This document shows positions 11,977 through 19,307 of a stretch of DNA of 24,275 nt, in pieces (the first letter of the stretch is position 1; every line of letters starts with the position of its first letter). Location: positions 1 to 24,275 of IMG/VR virus record IMGVR_UViG_3300044957_000075, one strand, 5' to 3'. Origin of the DNA: a virus. Under the pieces are notes generated by a model. That model had not been told where the DNA came from and made no database searches. It was given only the letters and a program-made list of their open reading frames with translations. The translations under genes were made by a program, and so were the position numbers.

Positions 11977-14224
11977 TGGAACGCGCGAACCTCTCGATAT
12001 TAACAAGTTCCACAAAGTTGCAATGCATGCCTGTGAAGGTCTATCAGGCGTTTCTGTATCTGATCTAGAAATCAAAACTCACATTCAGTTCTATAATGGC
12101 ATCAAGTCGTCTGATATCCAGGAGACTCTGATCAAGGCCGCTGCTGATCTGATTGATGAGGATCACCCCAACTATCAGTATGTTGCCGGTCGTCTGATTA
12201 ACTATCAGCTTCGTAAAGAAGTCTATGGCACCTATAACCCAGAACCACTTCTGAAGCACTATATTTGCGTACGCGATCAAGGATACTATGATCGCGAGAT
12301 CGGTGTCGCTTATTCAGTTGAAGAGTTTGACGAGCTGAACGATTACATTCAGCACGACCGCGACGATCTTCTGACCTATGCTGCTATGGAGCAGTTCCGT
12401 GGTAAGTATCTCATTAAGAATCGTGTCACCGGCAAGTACTACGAAACTCCTCAGATGGCATTCATGTTGATTGCCATGACACTCTTTCAGAACTACAAGA
12501 AAGATCGGCTTAAATGGGTAAAGGAACTCTATGATGCAATTAGCACTTTTGACATTAGCCTTCCTACTCCTATCATGGCAGGCGTGCGCTCACCTCAACG
12601 CCAGTTTAGTTCGTGCGTACTTATCGAAACTGATGACTCGCTGGACTCAATAAATGCAACCTCCTCAGCAATCGTCAAGTACGTTTCTCAGAAAGCTGGA
12701 ATTGGTATTGGCGGCGGTCGTATTAGGGCTATTGGATCTCCTATACGCAATGGTGATGCTAGTCACACTGGTGTTATTCCTTTTTATAAGCACTTTCAGA
12801 CTGCTGTTAAATCGTGCTCCCAGGGGGGAGTTCGAGGAGGCGCTGCCACACTCTACTACCCTATCTGGCACCTCGAAGTCGAAGATCTCCTAGTCCTCAA
12901 GAACAACAAGGGAACAGAAGACAACCGTATTCGCCATCTTGATTATGGTGTGCAGTTTAATAAGGTAATGTATGAAAGACTTTTGGCTGGAGGTAATGTC
13001 ACCCTCTTCTCGCCTCATGATTGCCCAGATCTCTACGACGCGTTCTTTCGAGATGTTGATGCGTTCCGTACACTCTACGAGAAGTATGAGAAGTCAACCA
13101 AAATCAGAAAAAAGACCATCCCTGCGATTGATCTCTTCTCAGCCTTCGTTACTGAACGAAAGGACACCGGACGAATCTACTTGATGAACGTTGACCATGC
13201 AAACGATCATGGTTCGTTCGATGTCTCTAAGGCTCCCATCAAGATGTCCAACCTCTGTTGTGAAATTACTCTACCCACGAAACCATTGAAGGATATTAAT
13301 GATGAAGATGGCGAAATTAGCCTATGCACGTTGGCGGCAATCAATTGGGGCAAGATTAGAAAGCCAGCTGACTTCGAAAAGCCCTGCACGCTGGCGGTCC
13401 GCGCCCTCGATGCTCTACTCGATTACCAATCATACCCTGTTAGAGCCGCTGAAATTGGTACTCGGAATCGTCGTCCTCTTGGCATTGGTATTATTAACTT
13501 TGCTTATTTTCTTGCTCGTAACGATACCAATTACACTAATCCTAATCTCGATCTGGTTCATGAATATGCTGAGGCGTGGTCTTACTACCTTATCAAGGCG
13601 TCTGTCGACCTTGCAGAAGAAGTAGGTGGGTGCAACGAGTGGCTAGAAACCAAGTATGGCGCTGGTGTAATGCCCATCCACACCTACAAGAAAGATGTTG
13701 ACGAGCTCGTAGAACCAACGTATAAGATGGACTGGGATGAACTTTCCATGAGAGCACACACTCATGGTATTCGTAACTCTACTCTGATGGCGCTGATGCC
13801 TGCAGAGACATCTGCTCAGATCTCGAACTCGACCAACGGCATCGAGCCTCCTCGGGCTCTTGTTTCGGTCAAGCAGTCAAAGGATGGCGTGCTCAAGCAA
13901 GTCGTTCCAGGCATCCAAAAGCTAAAGAATAAATACGAGCTACTGTGGGATCAGAAGTCGCCGGAAGGTTATCTGAAGATCATGGCGGTCCTGCAGAAGT
14001 TTATTGATCAGGCTATCTCGGTCAATACGTCCTACAATCCTCTGCACTATGAGGACGAAAAGATTCCGATGTCTGAGATGATCAAGCACATTCTGATGCA
14101 CTACAAGTATGGCGGTAAAACTCTGTACTATTTCAACACCTTTGATGGTGCTGGTGAAATCGAAGAAAAGCCTTTAGCACAAGGGCAAGTAGGTGATGAC
14201 TCCTGCGATAGTTGTAAGATCTAA
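11954..14224 (+). CDS. nrdA: Class Ia ribonucleotide reductase, large (alpha) subunit
   Basis: This 756-residue protein is the catalytic subunit that reduces ribonucleoside diphosphates to deoxy forms. The N-terminal ATP-cone (about residues 1-90, VQKRDGTREPLDINKFHKVA) gives activity control. The active-site cysteines are present: Cys221 (RQFSSCVLIE), Cys435 in NLCCEITLPT (with Asn433 and Glu437) and Cys458 (SLCTLAAINWG). The C-terminal DDSCDSCKI carries the swinging pair Cys751/Cys754 that relays electrons from glutaredoxin. The length is close to E. coli NrdA (761). The gene sits between thyX and nrdB. No intein or intron interrupts it, although these are common in phage RNR genes. The start overlaps the AbrB-like gene. 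Confidence 0.97.
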   Translation: MIQVQKRDGTREPLDINKFHKVAMHACEGLSGVSVSDLEIKTHIQFYNGIKSSDIQETLIKAAADLIDEDHPNYQYVAGRLINYQLRKEVYGTYNPEPLLKHYICVRDQGYYDREIGVAYSVEEFDELNDYIQHDRDDLLTYAAMEQFRGKYLIKNRVTGKYYETPQMAFMLIAMTLFQNYKKDRLKWVKELYDAISTFDISLPTPIMAGVRSPQRQFSSCVLIETDDSLDSINATSSAIVKYVSQKAGIGIGGGRIRAIGSPIRNGDASHTGVIPFYKHFQTAVKSCSQGGVRGGAATLYYPIWHLEVEDLLVLKNNKGTEDNRIRHLDYGVQFNKVMYERLLAGGNVTLFSPHDCPDLYDAFFRDVDAFRTLYEKYEKSTKIRKKTIPAIDLFSAFVTERKDTGRIYLMNVDHANDHGSFDVSKAPIKMSNLCCEITLPTKPLKDINDEDGEISLCTLAAINWGKIRKPADFEKPCTLAVRALDALLDYQSYPVRAAEIGTRNRRPLGIGIINFAYFLARNDTNYTNPNLDLVHEYAEAWSYYLIKASVDLAEEVGGCNEWLETKYGAGVMPIHTYKKDVDELVEPTYKMDWDELSMRAHTHGIRNSTLMALMPAETSAQISNSTNGIEPPRALVSVKQSKDGVLKQVVPGIQKLKNKYELLWDQKSPEGYLKIMAVLQKFIDQAISVNTSYNPLHYEDEKIPMSEMIKHILMHYKYGGKTLYYFNTFDGAGEIEEKPLAQGQVGDDSCDSCKI

Positions 14225-14235
14225 GGATATTGATT

Positions 14236-14421
14236 ATGAATTATATTCAAATTGATAATGACATGTGGGATTATGCTGGCAAGGTTTGGTACGTACACGA
14301 GTACGAATCAAGTCCTAATACAACAGCAGTCAAACTTACAATTGAAGATACTGAAACAGGTGAAATTCAAACACTAATGGTTTCACAAAACCAAATAGAG
14401 TGGTTAGAAGAAAAGGACTAG
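14236..14421 (+). CDS. Small acidic protein between nrdA and nrdB
   Basis: This is a 61-residue protein. ATG 14236 with AAGGAT upstream is preferred to the in-frame TTG at 14230. It is beta-rich and acidic: WDYAGKVWYVHEYESSPNTT, then KLTIEDTETGEIQTLMVSQN, suggesting a small SH3-like or OB-like barrel that could bind nucleic acid or a partner. No family is recognised. It lies within the RNR operon, so it is expressed with nrdA and nrdB. Confidence 0.55.
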   Translation: MNYIQIDNDMWDYAGKVWYVHEYESSPNTTAVKLTIEDTETGEIQTLMVSQNQIEWLEEKD

Positions 14422-14422
14422 G

Positions 14423-14968
14423 ATGCTATATACAGGCTCAGGAAATCTTCCACACCATATCTACTGCTGGGTAGATTCGTCTTTCATTCGTAAGGGAGCA
14501 AAACCTTACACCTTTGAGCCTTGTATCTGGTTTGCCGTTCATGCTAAAGCTGGACATTCATGGGGATGTCATGTGATGCTTGAGTGCGGTGCCGTCTATC
14601 GTGGAGTACCACCTCATGCGTTGGCTTTTCACACGGTTCCAGAAGAAAAATGGCAACTATATGATACACAAATATGGGATTGTTACGGCGATCAGTTCTC
14701 AATTTTGATATATAATTATCTGCATAGCCAACGTGCAGAGATTCGAAGCAACGGTCTCTTTGGCCGTTATCTTTTTACAGTGATTCCAATGTATGATGGT
14801 TTTACTCAAGACCCGTCTCAATCAAAGGAATTTATGTTCATTCAACTTGACAATGGTAGGTTGACTATCATGCCAACAAACCAACTTCGATTCCATGATA
14901 AATCATACACCGAAGGCGATTGGCCAAAAGATCTTAAACTGAATAATAGTACCTGGAGAGTAGAATGA
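14423..14968 (+). CDS. Conserved-looking phage protein of unknown function between nrdA and nrdB
   Basis: This 181-residue protein has many aromatic residues (His, Trp, Tyr, Phe) and four Cys residues (in HIYCWVD, EPCIWF, WGCHVMLEC). The segment GHSWGCHVMLECGAVYRGVPPHALAFH has several His and Cys residues spaced as in metal or active sites, but no known motif is complete. No signal peptide or membrane helix is found. It starts one base after the previous stop and overlaps nrdB by four bases (ATGA), so it is co-translated with RNR. I do not recognise the family. An enzyme or a Vsr-like or papain-like fold cannot be distinguished from sequence alone. Confidence 0.6.
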   Translation: MLYTGSGNLPHHIYCWVDSSFIRKGAKPYTFEPCIWFAVHAKAGHSWGCHVMLECGAVYRGVPPHALAFHTVPEEKWQLYDTQIWDCYGDQFSILIYNYLHSQRAEIRSNGLFGRYLFTVIPMYDGFTQDPSQSKEFMFIQLDNGRLTIMPTNQLRFHDKSYTEGDWPKDLKLNNSTWRVE

Positions 14969-16050
14969 CTGTATTTAGTACCAACAATGTTGATGCGACA
15001 CAGCAGACTTGTTTCTTTGGTGAGCCGGTGAATATTGCTCGCTATGACAAGCAACGTTATTCTATTTTTGAAAAGCTAACAGATAAGCAACTTGGTTTCT
15101 TTTGGAGACCTGAGGAAGTCGATCTGTCACGTGATGGCAAAGATTTTAAAGGATTGACTGACAATGAAAAACATATTTTTACTTCTAATCTTAAACGTCA
15201 AATTCTTCTTGACTCTGTGCAGGGTCGAGCTCCATCTATGGCTTTTCTCCCAGTATGTTCGCTTCCTGAGTTGGAAACCTGGATCCAGACTTGGGCGTTT
15301 AGCGAGACAATTCATTCCCGTTCCTACACTCATATCATTCGTAATATCTATTCTGACCCTTCCAGGGTTTTTGATGAAATGCTTAACTTGGAAGAAATCG
15401 TAGACTGTGCCGATGATATCAGTAAGTACTATGATCGGCTAGTTCATACAAACACCCAGTGTGCTCTCTTTCAATTTAACCAAAAGCAGTTGTATGATCA
15501 TAAAAAGGCATTGTGGCTCTGTTTAAATGCGGTCAATGCTCTAGAAGGAGTAAGATTCTATGTTAGCTTCGCATGTTCATGGGCTTTTGCCGAAGTTAAG
15601 AAGATGGAGGGCAATGCGAAAATCATCAAGCTTATTGCGCGGGATGAGAACGTTCACCTTGCCTCAACTCAACAACTCCTCAAAATTCTACCAAAAGAAG
15701 ATGAAGACTTTGCTCGCATATCAGAAGAGACACGGACTGAGTGCCTTGACATGTTTTACAGTGTGGTCGAACAAGAGAAAGCATGGGCGCGTTATCTATT
15801 TAAGAATGGATCAATGATCGGTCTGAATGAACAACTACTCTGCAACTACGTAGACCACATTGCTGCAAAGCGCATGGGTGCTATCGGACTTGGTGGTAAG
15901 CCAGGTGCTAATCCACTTCCATGGACTCAGAAGTGGATCTCTGGCGCGGAGGTTCAGGTTGCTCCGCAAGAGACGGAGATTACATCATATGTCATCGGTG
16001 GTGTAAAGAAAGATGTGGATGTAAACACATTTAAGAACTTTCAGCTATAG
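14965..16050 (+). CDS. nrdB: Class Ia ribonucleotide reductase, small (beta) subunit
   Basis: This 361-residue protein carries the di-iron site and tyrosyl radical for NrdA. All key residues fit E. coli NrdB: Asp83 (LLDSVQGR), Glu114, His117 and radical Tyr121 (FSETIHSRSYTHII), Glu194 (ALEGVRFYVSF), Glu228 and His231 (ARDENVHLAST). Because the radical tyrosine is kept, this is the tyrosyl-radical type rather than a Mn/Fe radical-free type. The C-terminal DVNTFKNFQL tail would dock on NrdA. The length is close to T4 NrdB and E. coli NrdB (about 375-388). It overlaps the preceding gene by ATGA, showing that the three genes after nrdA are a translation unit. Confidence 0.97.
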   Translation: MTVFSTNNVDATQQTCFFGEPVNIARYDKQRYSIFEKLTDKQLGFFWRPEEVDLSRDGKDFKGLTDNEKHIFTSNLKRQILLDSVQGRAPSMAFLPVCSLPELETWIQTWAFSETIHSRSYTHIIRNIYSDPSRVFDEMLNLEEIVDCADDISKYYDRLVHTNTQCALFQFNQKQLYDHKKALWLCLNAVNALEGVRFYVSFACSWAFAEVKKMEGNAKIIKLIARDENVHLASTQQLLKILPKEDEDFARISEETRTECLDMFYSVVEQEKAWARYLFKNGSMIGLNEQLLCNYVDHIAAKRMGAIGLGGKPGANPLPWTQKWISGAEVQVAPQETEITSYVIGGVKKDVDVNTFKNFQL

Positions 16051-16094
16051 GATATTTTCTAGCGCACTGATTGCCAATTAAGGAAACATATTTA

Positions 16095-16229
16095 ATGGAT
16101 TGGAAAACTTGCTCTTCATGCGAAGAAGAATTTAAAGTTATAACTGATGCTTTAGAAGCAATTAGCTTTTGTCCACTATGCGGAGCCGAACTAGAAGAAG
16201 ATCTTTTTGATGAAGACGGGGATGAATAA
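16095..16229 (+). CDS. 44-residue zinc-ribbon protein
   Basis: This very small gene has AAGGAAA upstream of its ATG. The protein reads MDWKTCSSCEEEFKVITDAL, then EAISFCPLCGAELEE, followed by an acidic tail. Two CxxC pairs (Cys6/Cys9 and Cys26/Cys29) are set 16 residues apart, a minimal zinc ribbon. Such proteins bind nucleic acid or a polymerase, but the acidic charge here favours protein contacts. It lies alone between nrdB and the GIY-YIG-like gene, with short gaps on either side. Confidence 0.7.
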   Translation: MDWKTCSSCEEEFKVITDALEAISFCPLCGAELEEDLFDEDGDE

Positions 16230-16263
16230 ATAAATCTTTCCACTTGTTACGGAATAGATTTAA

Positions 16264-16686
16264 ATGACTTGGTTATACGAAGGCAAAGAATTTACAAACA
16301 ACGGTGAATGGTATGGTTTCGTGTATCTCATTGAAAACAATGCAAATGGTAAGAAGTACATAGGTCGAAAGCATTTCACAAAAGCTGGATATAAGACTGT
16401 CAAAGGCAAACGCAAGAAAAACCGTGTAGAGTCCGATTGGGATAGCTATTACGGGTCTTCTCCAGCCTTAAAAGCAGACATCGAAGCATTTGGTAAAGAG
16501 AACTTTAAAAGAACTATTCTTCGCCTCTGCAAGACACGTGGTGAATGTAATTACTTTGAAACTAAATATATCTTCGATAACAACGCGATCTTAGATCCGA
16601 ATTACTACAACACCTGGGTTAGCTGTAAGATTCAATCAAGTCATGTCAAGACTTTACTTTTCAAACCAGAACAGGAGACTTTATGA
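16264..16686 (+). CDS. GIY-YIG-like nuclease
   Basis: This 140-residue protein has the features of a GIY-YIG domain: the first strand GFVYLIEN (residues 18-25) in place of GIY, KKYIGRK (30-36) as the YIG motif with catalytic-type Arg35, an acidic position Glu99 (NYFETKYIF) and Asn116 (YYNTW). These match the Tyr, Arg, Glu and Asn positions of GIY-YIG enzymes. The stretch WDSYYGSSPALKADI in the middle is shared with many stand-alone phage proteins annotated as putative endonucleases. No DNA-binding extension is present, so it is not an obvious homing enzyme; host DNA breakdown or recombination is equally possible. It lies just before the SpeD-like gene, and its end carries the ribosome site for it. 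Confidence 0.78.
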   Translation: MTWLYEGKEFTNNGEWYGFVYLIENNANGKKYIGRKHFTKAGYKTVKGKRKKNRVESDWDSYYGSSPALKADIEAFGKENFKRTILRLCKTRGECNYFETKYIFDNNAILDPNYYNTWVSCKIQSSHVKTLLFKPEQETL

Positions 16687-16687
16687 G

Positions 16688-17068
16688 GTGGGTAAAGTAC
16701 TAGAACACAAGCACTTAATCGTAAGAGCAGAATTAAGCAATCCTCCGCAATGCACGACTGCTATCAATACATGGATGCACAAACTTGTGAAGGCGATTGA
16801 TATGAAGATCCTGATGGGTCCTTATTCGGTTTATTCAGATATGGTAGGTAATCGTGGCCTAACTGCCGTGACTATTATCGAGACCAGTCATATTGCTCTT
16901 CATGTTTGGGACGAATGTGAACCAGCACTTGCACAACTAGACGTTTATACTTGCAGCACGCTGAATATTGATGATGTGTTTAAAGCAATTAAAGAATGGA
17001 ATCCTACAAAAGTTGAATATAAGTACATAGACAGAGAAAAACAATTGTCTTTAATTCAGAAAGCGTGA
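16688..17068 (+). CDS. speD: SpeD-like pyruvoyl decarboxylase (S-adenosylmethionine decarboxylase family)
   Basis: This is a 126-residue protein from GTG 16688, chosen because AGGAGA at 16673-16678 is correctly spaced. An in-frame ATG at 16643 has no ribosome site and lies inside the nuclease gene. The core ETSHIALHVWDE...LDVYTCS matches the bacterial SpeD proenzyme (ESH-x3-H-x-WPE...VD-x-YTCG). Ser67, His72 and Cys89 correspond to the pyruvoyl-forming Ser, the processing His and the catalytic Cys. SpeD self-cleaves to make a pyruvoyl group and supplies decarboxylated AdoMet for spermidine. The residue before Ser is Thr rather than Glu, and two residues are added between His and Cys. SpeD homologues with ornithine or arginine specificity are known, so the substrate is open. 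No spermidine synthase is nearby. Confidence 0.85.
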   Translation: MGKVLEHKHLIVRAELSNPPQCTTAINTWMHKLVKAIDMKILMGPYSVYSDMVGNRGLTAVTIIETSHIALHVWDECEPALAQLDVYTCSTLNIDDVFKAIKEWNPTKVEYKYIDREKQLSLIQKA

Positions 17069-17130
17069 TATACAATGGGATATATATTAGCAATTGTAAT
17101 TTTGTTGTTAATTATATAGTTGAGGTGAAT

Positions 17131-17223
17131 ATGCCACATCCATCAAAGAATCGACCTCGCAAGGGTCGTCGTAAAATTGGTTCGACAAAGCGTAAAGCTC
17201 GTCAAGCACATAAGAAGCAGTGA
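17131..17223 (+). CDS. 30-residue highly basic microprotein
   Basis: This tiny gene has GAGGTG at 17122-17127, closely spaced before the ATG. The protein MPHPSKNRPRKGRRKIGSTK continues KRKARQAHKKQ-like to the stop at 17221; of 30 residues 13 are Lys or Arg. Such composition suggests RNA or DNA binding, or a ribosome- or polymerase-directed peptide. No family is recognised. The next gene, also very basic, starts ten bases after the stop with its own GAGGA site, so the two are probably co-expressed. The strong ribosome site and lack of other coding sequence support a real gene. Confidence 0.65.
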   Translation: MPHPSKNRPRKGRRKIGSTKRKARQAHKKQ

Positions 17224-17232
17224 GGATATATT

Positions 17233-17502
17233 ATGGGTAAAAAGAAAATACGTACCAAGCAAACATCAAAGGGTGCGCGACGGAGTGTTGTTGCTGGCGT
17301 TCGTGATGTTCGTAAGGATAAGAGTCCTCTCGAAAAAGCAATGAACAAGCTCGAAGCTTGGAAAAAGGGACAGAATCCTTGGATTACTGTTCCAGGTACA
17401 CAATCGAACATGCGCTTTGTTCGTGTTCGTGCTAATAACTATTTTGGCGACCCTCGCCGTGTAGCAAATATTTACAGAGGAAAGAGTTCGGATGCGGAGT
17501 AG
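17233..17502 (+). CDS. Small basic phage protein of unknown function
   Basis: This 89-residue protein has GAGGA upstream and ends 11 bases inside the glutaredoxin gene. It starts MGKKKIRTKQTSKGARRSVV, then has a helical KSPLEKAMNKLEAWKKGQNP segment and a C-terminal WITVPGTQSNMRFVRVRANN part, which looks like a short beta region. I recall similar proteins in marine T4-like phages with no assigned role. The charge suggests nucleic-acid binding. No Cys is present. Confidence 0.6.
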   Translation: MGKKKIRTKQTSKGARRSVVAGVRDVRKDKSPLEKAMNKLEAWKKGQNPWITVPGTQSNMRFVRVRANNYFGDPRRVANIYRGKSSDAE

Positions 17503-17749
17503 AAATGTCATCATCTATACCAAGGACAATTGTCCATATTGTTTACAAGCTAAGAACTTATTTTCTTTGAAGGGTGAAACCTATCACGAAATGAAGATTG
17601 GTGTCGATTTGACTCGGGAAGATTTTATTAACATCTTTCCAGAAGTGAAAACAGTTCCATTTATCATTATTAATCATGAACATGTAGGTGGTTATGACAA
17701 ACTCGTTGAATACTACAACCGACCAGAACAACAATTCTTGGCAGAATGA
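17492..17749 (+). CDS. Glutaredoxin
   Basis: This 85-residue protein has the classic redox site CPYC (Cys14, Cys17), the cis-proline motif TVPF (Pro56) and GGYDKL (66-71) that contacts glutathione. Size and motifs fit a phage glutaredoxin of the T4 NrdC or E. coli Grx1/Grx3 kind. It would reduce the C-terminal cysteine pair of the phage NrdA, completing an RNR electron chain. It overlaps the upstream gene by 11 bases and is itself overlapped by the next gene. Confidence 0.93.
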   Translation: MRSRNVIIYTKDNCPYCLQAKNLFSLKGETYHEMKIGVDLTREDFINIFPEVKTVPFIIINHEHVGGYDKLVEYYNRPEQQFLAE

Positions 17750-17990
17750 TTATCTGAAGCGCGCTCTCCATAATGGAGTCGTTCAAGTAATCTTTATTAA
17801 GAAAGATGGAACAGAGCGCAGGATGGTCTGCACACTAAAGCCTGGTCTTCTTCCAGCACAGACTGACCTCGAAGAAGCTGTGCAAAAGAAGACTCCGAAC
17901 TCAGATGTTCTGGCTGTATGGGATCTTGAGAATCAGGGATGGAGATCGTTCCGTTATGATTCGGTTCTCGGATTTACTCAAGAATCATGA
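17694..17990 (+). CDS. Small SH3-barrel-like protein (DUF2693/WYL_2-like)
   Basis: From ATG 17694 this is a 98-residue protein overlapping glutaredoxin by 56 bases; GTG 17688 is an alternative. The conserved part starts at DYLKRALHNGVVQVIFIKKD and continues GTERRMVCTLKPGLLP, with VLAVWDLENQGWRSFRYDSV near the end. This pattern fits small T4-like phage proteins I recall under DUF2693, a Sm- or SH3-like barrel. The first 15 residues (Asn- and Thr-rich) look like forced coding across the overlap, so the true start may be a rarer codon further in. The role is unknown; nucleic-acid binding is plausible. The stop overlaps the next gene (ATGA). Confidence 0.7.
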   Translation: MTNSLNTTTDQNNNSWQNDYLKRALHNGVVQVIFIKKDGTERRMVCTLKPGLLPAQTDLEEAVQKKTPNSDVLAVWDLENQGWRSFRYDSVLGFTQES

Positions 17991-18331
17991 TCTATATGAT
18001 AGACATTGATCAGACAATTTGTCTGACGCCGTTTGTTGATGGCGTACATCGCTACGATATGTCAACTCCTTTTCACCATCGTATTGAAGAGATAAACAAA
18101 CTATACGATCAAGGGCACACCATCATTTATTGGACTGCCCGCGGTTCAGGATCCGGATTGGATTGGACCGAACTTACTTCACAACAACTAAATGACTGGG
18201 GCTGTAAGTACCAGGAAGTTCGTCTTGGAAAGCCATCGTACGACGTATGGATCGACGACAAAGCTTTCAACGATCGCGATTTCTTTGCAATTGCAGACCT
18301 TAACAACTTTCTAGGAGTTGACGATGAATAA
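17987..18331 (+). CDS. HAD-superfamily phosphatase, first gene of a sugar cassette
   Basis: This 114-residue protein has the HAD motifs: motif I DIDQT (Asp6, Asp8), motif II with Thr50 (IIYWTARGS), Lys82 (LGKPSYD) and motif IV WIDDKA (Asp90/Asp91). It is short, with little or no cap domain, like the small HAD proteins I recall in surface-polysaccharide gene clusters next to heptose genes. The role would be phosphatase on a sugar phosphate; in the heptose route, GmhB removes the C7 phosphate from heptose 1,7-bisphosphate. This protein is not a canonical GmhB (no zinc loop is visible), so that role is inference. It overlaps the glycosyltransferase by eight bases. Confidence 0.8.
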   Translation: MIYMIDIDQTICLTPFVDGVHRYDMSTPFHHRIEEINKLYDQGHTIIYWTARGSGSGLDWTELTSQQLNDWGCKYQEVRLGKPSYDVWIDDKAFNDRDFFAIADLNNFLGVDDE

Positions 18332-19307
18332 TCAAGATCTAATTGAACTAAATGAACTCAACAAGGAGTCGAATGGTGGAACTGAACTTACCACTCGAAA
18401 TCTCTTCCACCGACTCGCGCGAGATGAACTCGATGGTATCCAAATTATCACTGCTCGCGTACGCGAATTGGATCCTGAACGAATTAGAATCTATCACCTT
18501 CACGACCTACCTCTCGATCCTGAGGCTGAACACCTTAAAGATCCAGCTTCTCGAGCGCGCTTTCACAAGCTGGTCTTTAGCTCTAACTGGCAGTATCAAC
18601 AATATCGTGACTATCTTGGAGTTCCATATAGCCATCAATCATGCGTTATTGAAACAGGTATTGAGCCACTCGAGCTCGTTGAGAAGCCAAAGGACAAGAT
18701 TCGCCTCATTTATACGTCCACGCCACATCGTGGACTGGAGATTCTGGTTCCTGTCTTTATTGCTCTTGCCGAGAAATACCCCAACATCGAGCTAGATGTC
18801 TTCAGTTCATTCGGCATCTATGGTAAGAACTGGGAAGGCCGTGATCAACAGTACGAGCCACTGTTCGAAGCATGTCGTAATCATCCACAAATTAACTATC
18901 ATGGTTGGGCAGATCAAGAAATAGTACGTGCTGCATACCAAAAGGCTCACATCTTTGCGTATCCTTGCATTTGGCCAGAGACTTCTTGTCGTTCACTGAT
19001 TGAAGCAATGTCTGCCGGCTGTCTTGCTGTACATCCGAACTTCTCTGCTCTGACTGATACGTCAGGTGGTCTGACAGTTCAGTACGATGGTGATCATGAG
19101 AATATGAATCTCCATGCAAATATCTTTGCTCACACTCTGATGTACGCCATCGAGAATGTACAGAACAACGATTTGACAAATCTTCTCACATTCATTAAGG
19201 CATATGCTGATACTCGATTCTCTTGGGAATCGATCATGCCGAAGTGGAAAGGTCTGATTGCATCATTGAAGGAACATCACAGTGATCTTGGCAAAAGCGC
19301 CTCTTAG
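18324..19307 (+). CDS. GT4-like glycosyltransferase
   Basis: This is a 327-residue protein from ATG 18324, which has AGGAG at 18313-18317; an in-frame TTG at 18318 is less likely. It shows a GT-B plan: an N-terminal NGGTE loop, a linker with VIETGIEP, then LIYTSTPHRGLEILVP and the donor-site segment YPCIWPETSCRSLIEAMSAG, where the E-x7-E motif falls at about Glu219/Glu227. Proteins with the ELNELN...SNGGTEL start are common in phages. It would move a sugar from a nucleotide donor to an acceptor (DNA base, protein or glycan). The overlapping sugar-phosphate genes suggest a heptose-type donor, which is inference. It has no signal peptide, so it acts in the cytoplasm. Confidence 0.85.
   Translation: MNNQDLIELNELNKESNGGTELTTRNLFHRLARDELDGIQIITARVRELDPERIRIYHLHDLPLDPEAEHLKDPASRARFHKLVFSSNWQYQQYRDYLGVPYSHQSCVIETGIEPLELVEKPKDKIRLIYTSTPHRGLEILVPVFIALAEKYPNIELDVFSSFGIYGKNWEGRDQQYEPLFEACRNHPQINYHGWADQEIVRAAYQKAHIFAYPCIWPETSCRSLIEAMSAGCLAVHPNFSALTDTSGGLTVQYDGDHENMNLHANIFAHTLMYAIENVQNNDLTNLLTFIKAYADTRFSWESIMPKWKGLIASLKEHHSDLGKSAS

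Noticed and set aside
16225-16232. AATAAATA late-like octamer before the GIY-YIG-like gene, and another at 23571-23578
   Set aside because: One-mismatch octamers also occur inside nrdA and hddA; these two precede early-type genes and have no other support.
17075-17119. 14-residue hydrophobic peptide (MGYILAIVILLLII)
   Set aside because: No ribosome site precedes it and the region is AT-rich, so chance is likely, although a tiny membrane peptide cannot be excluded.
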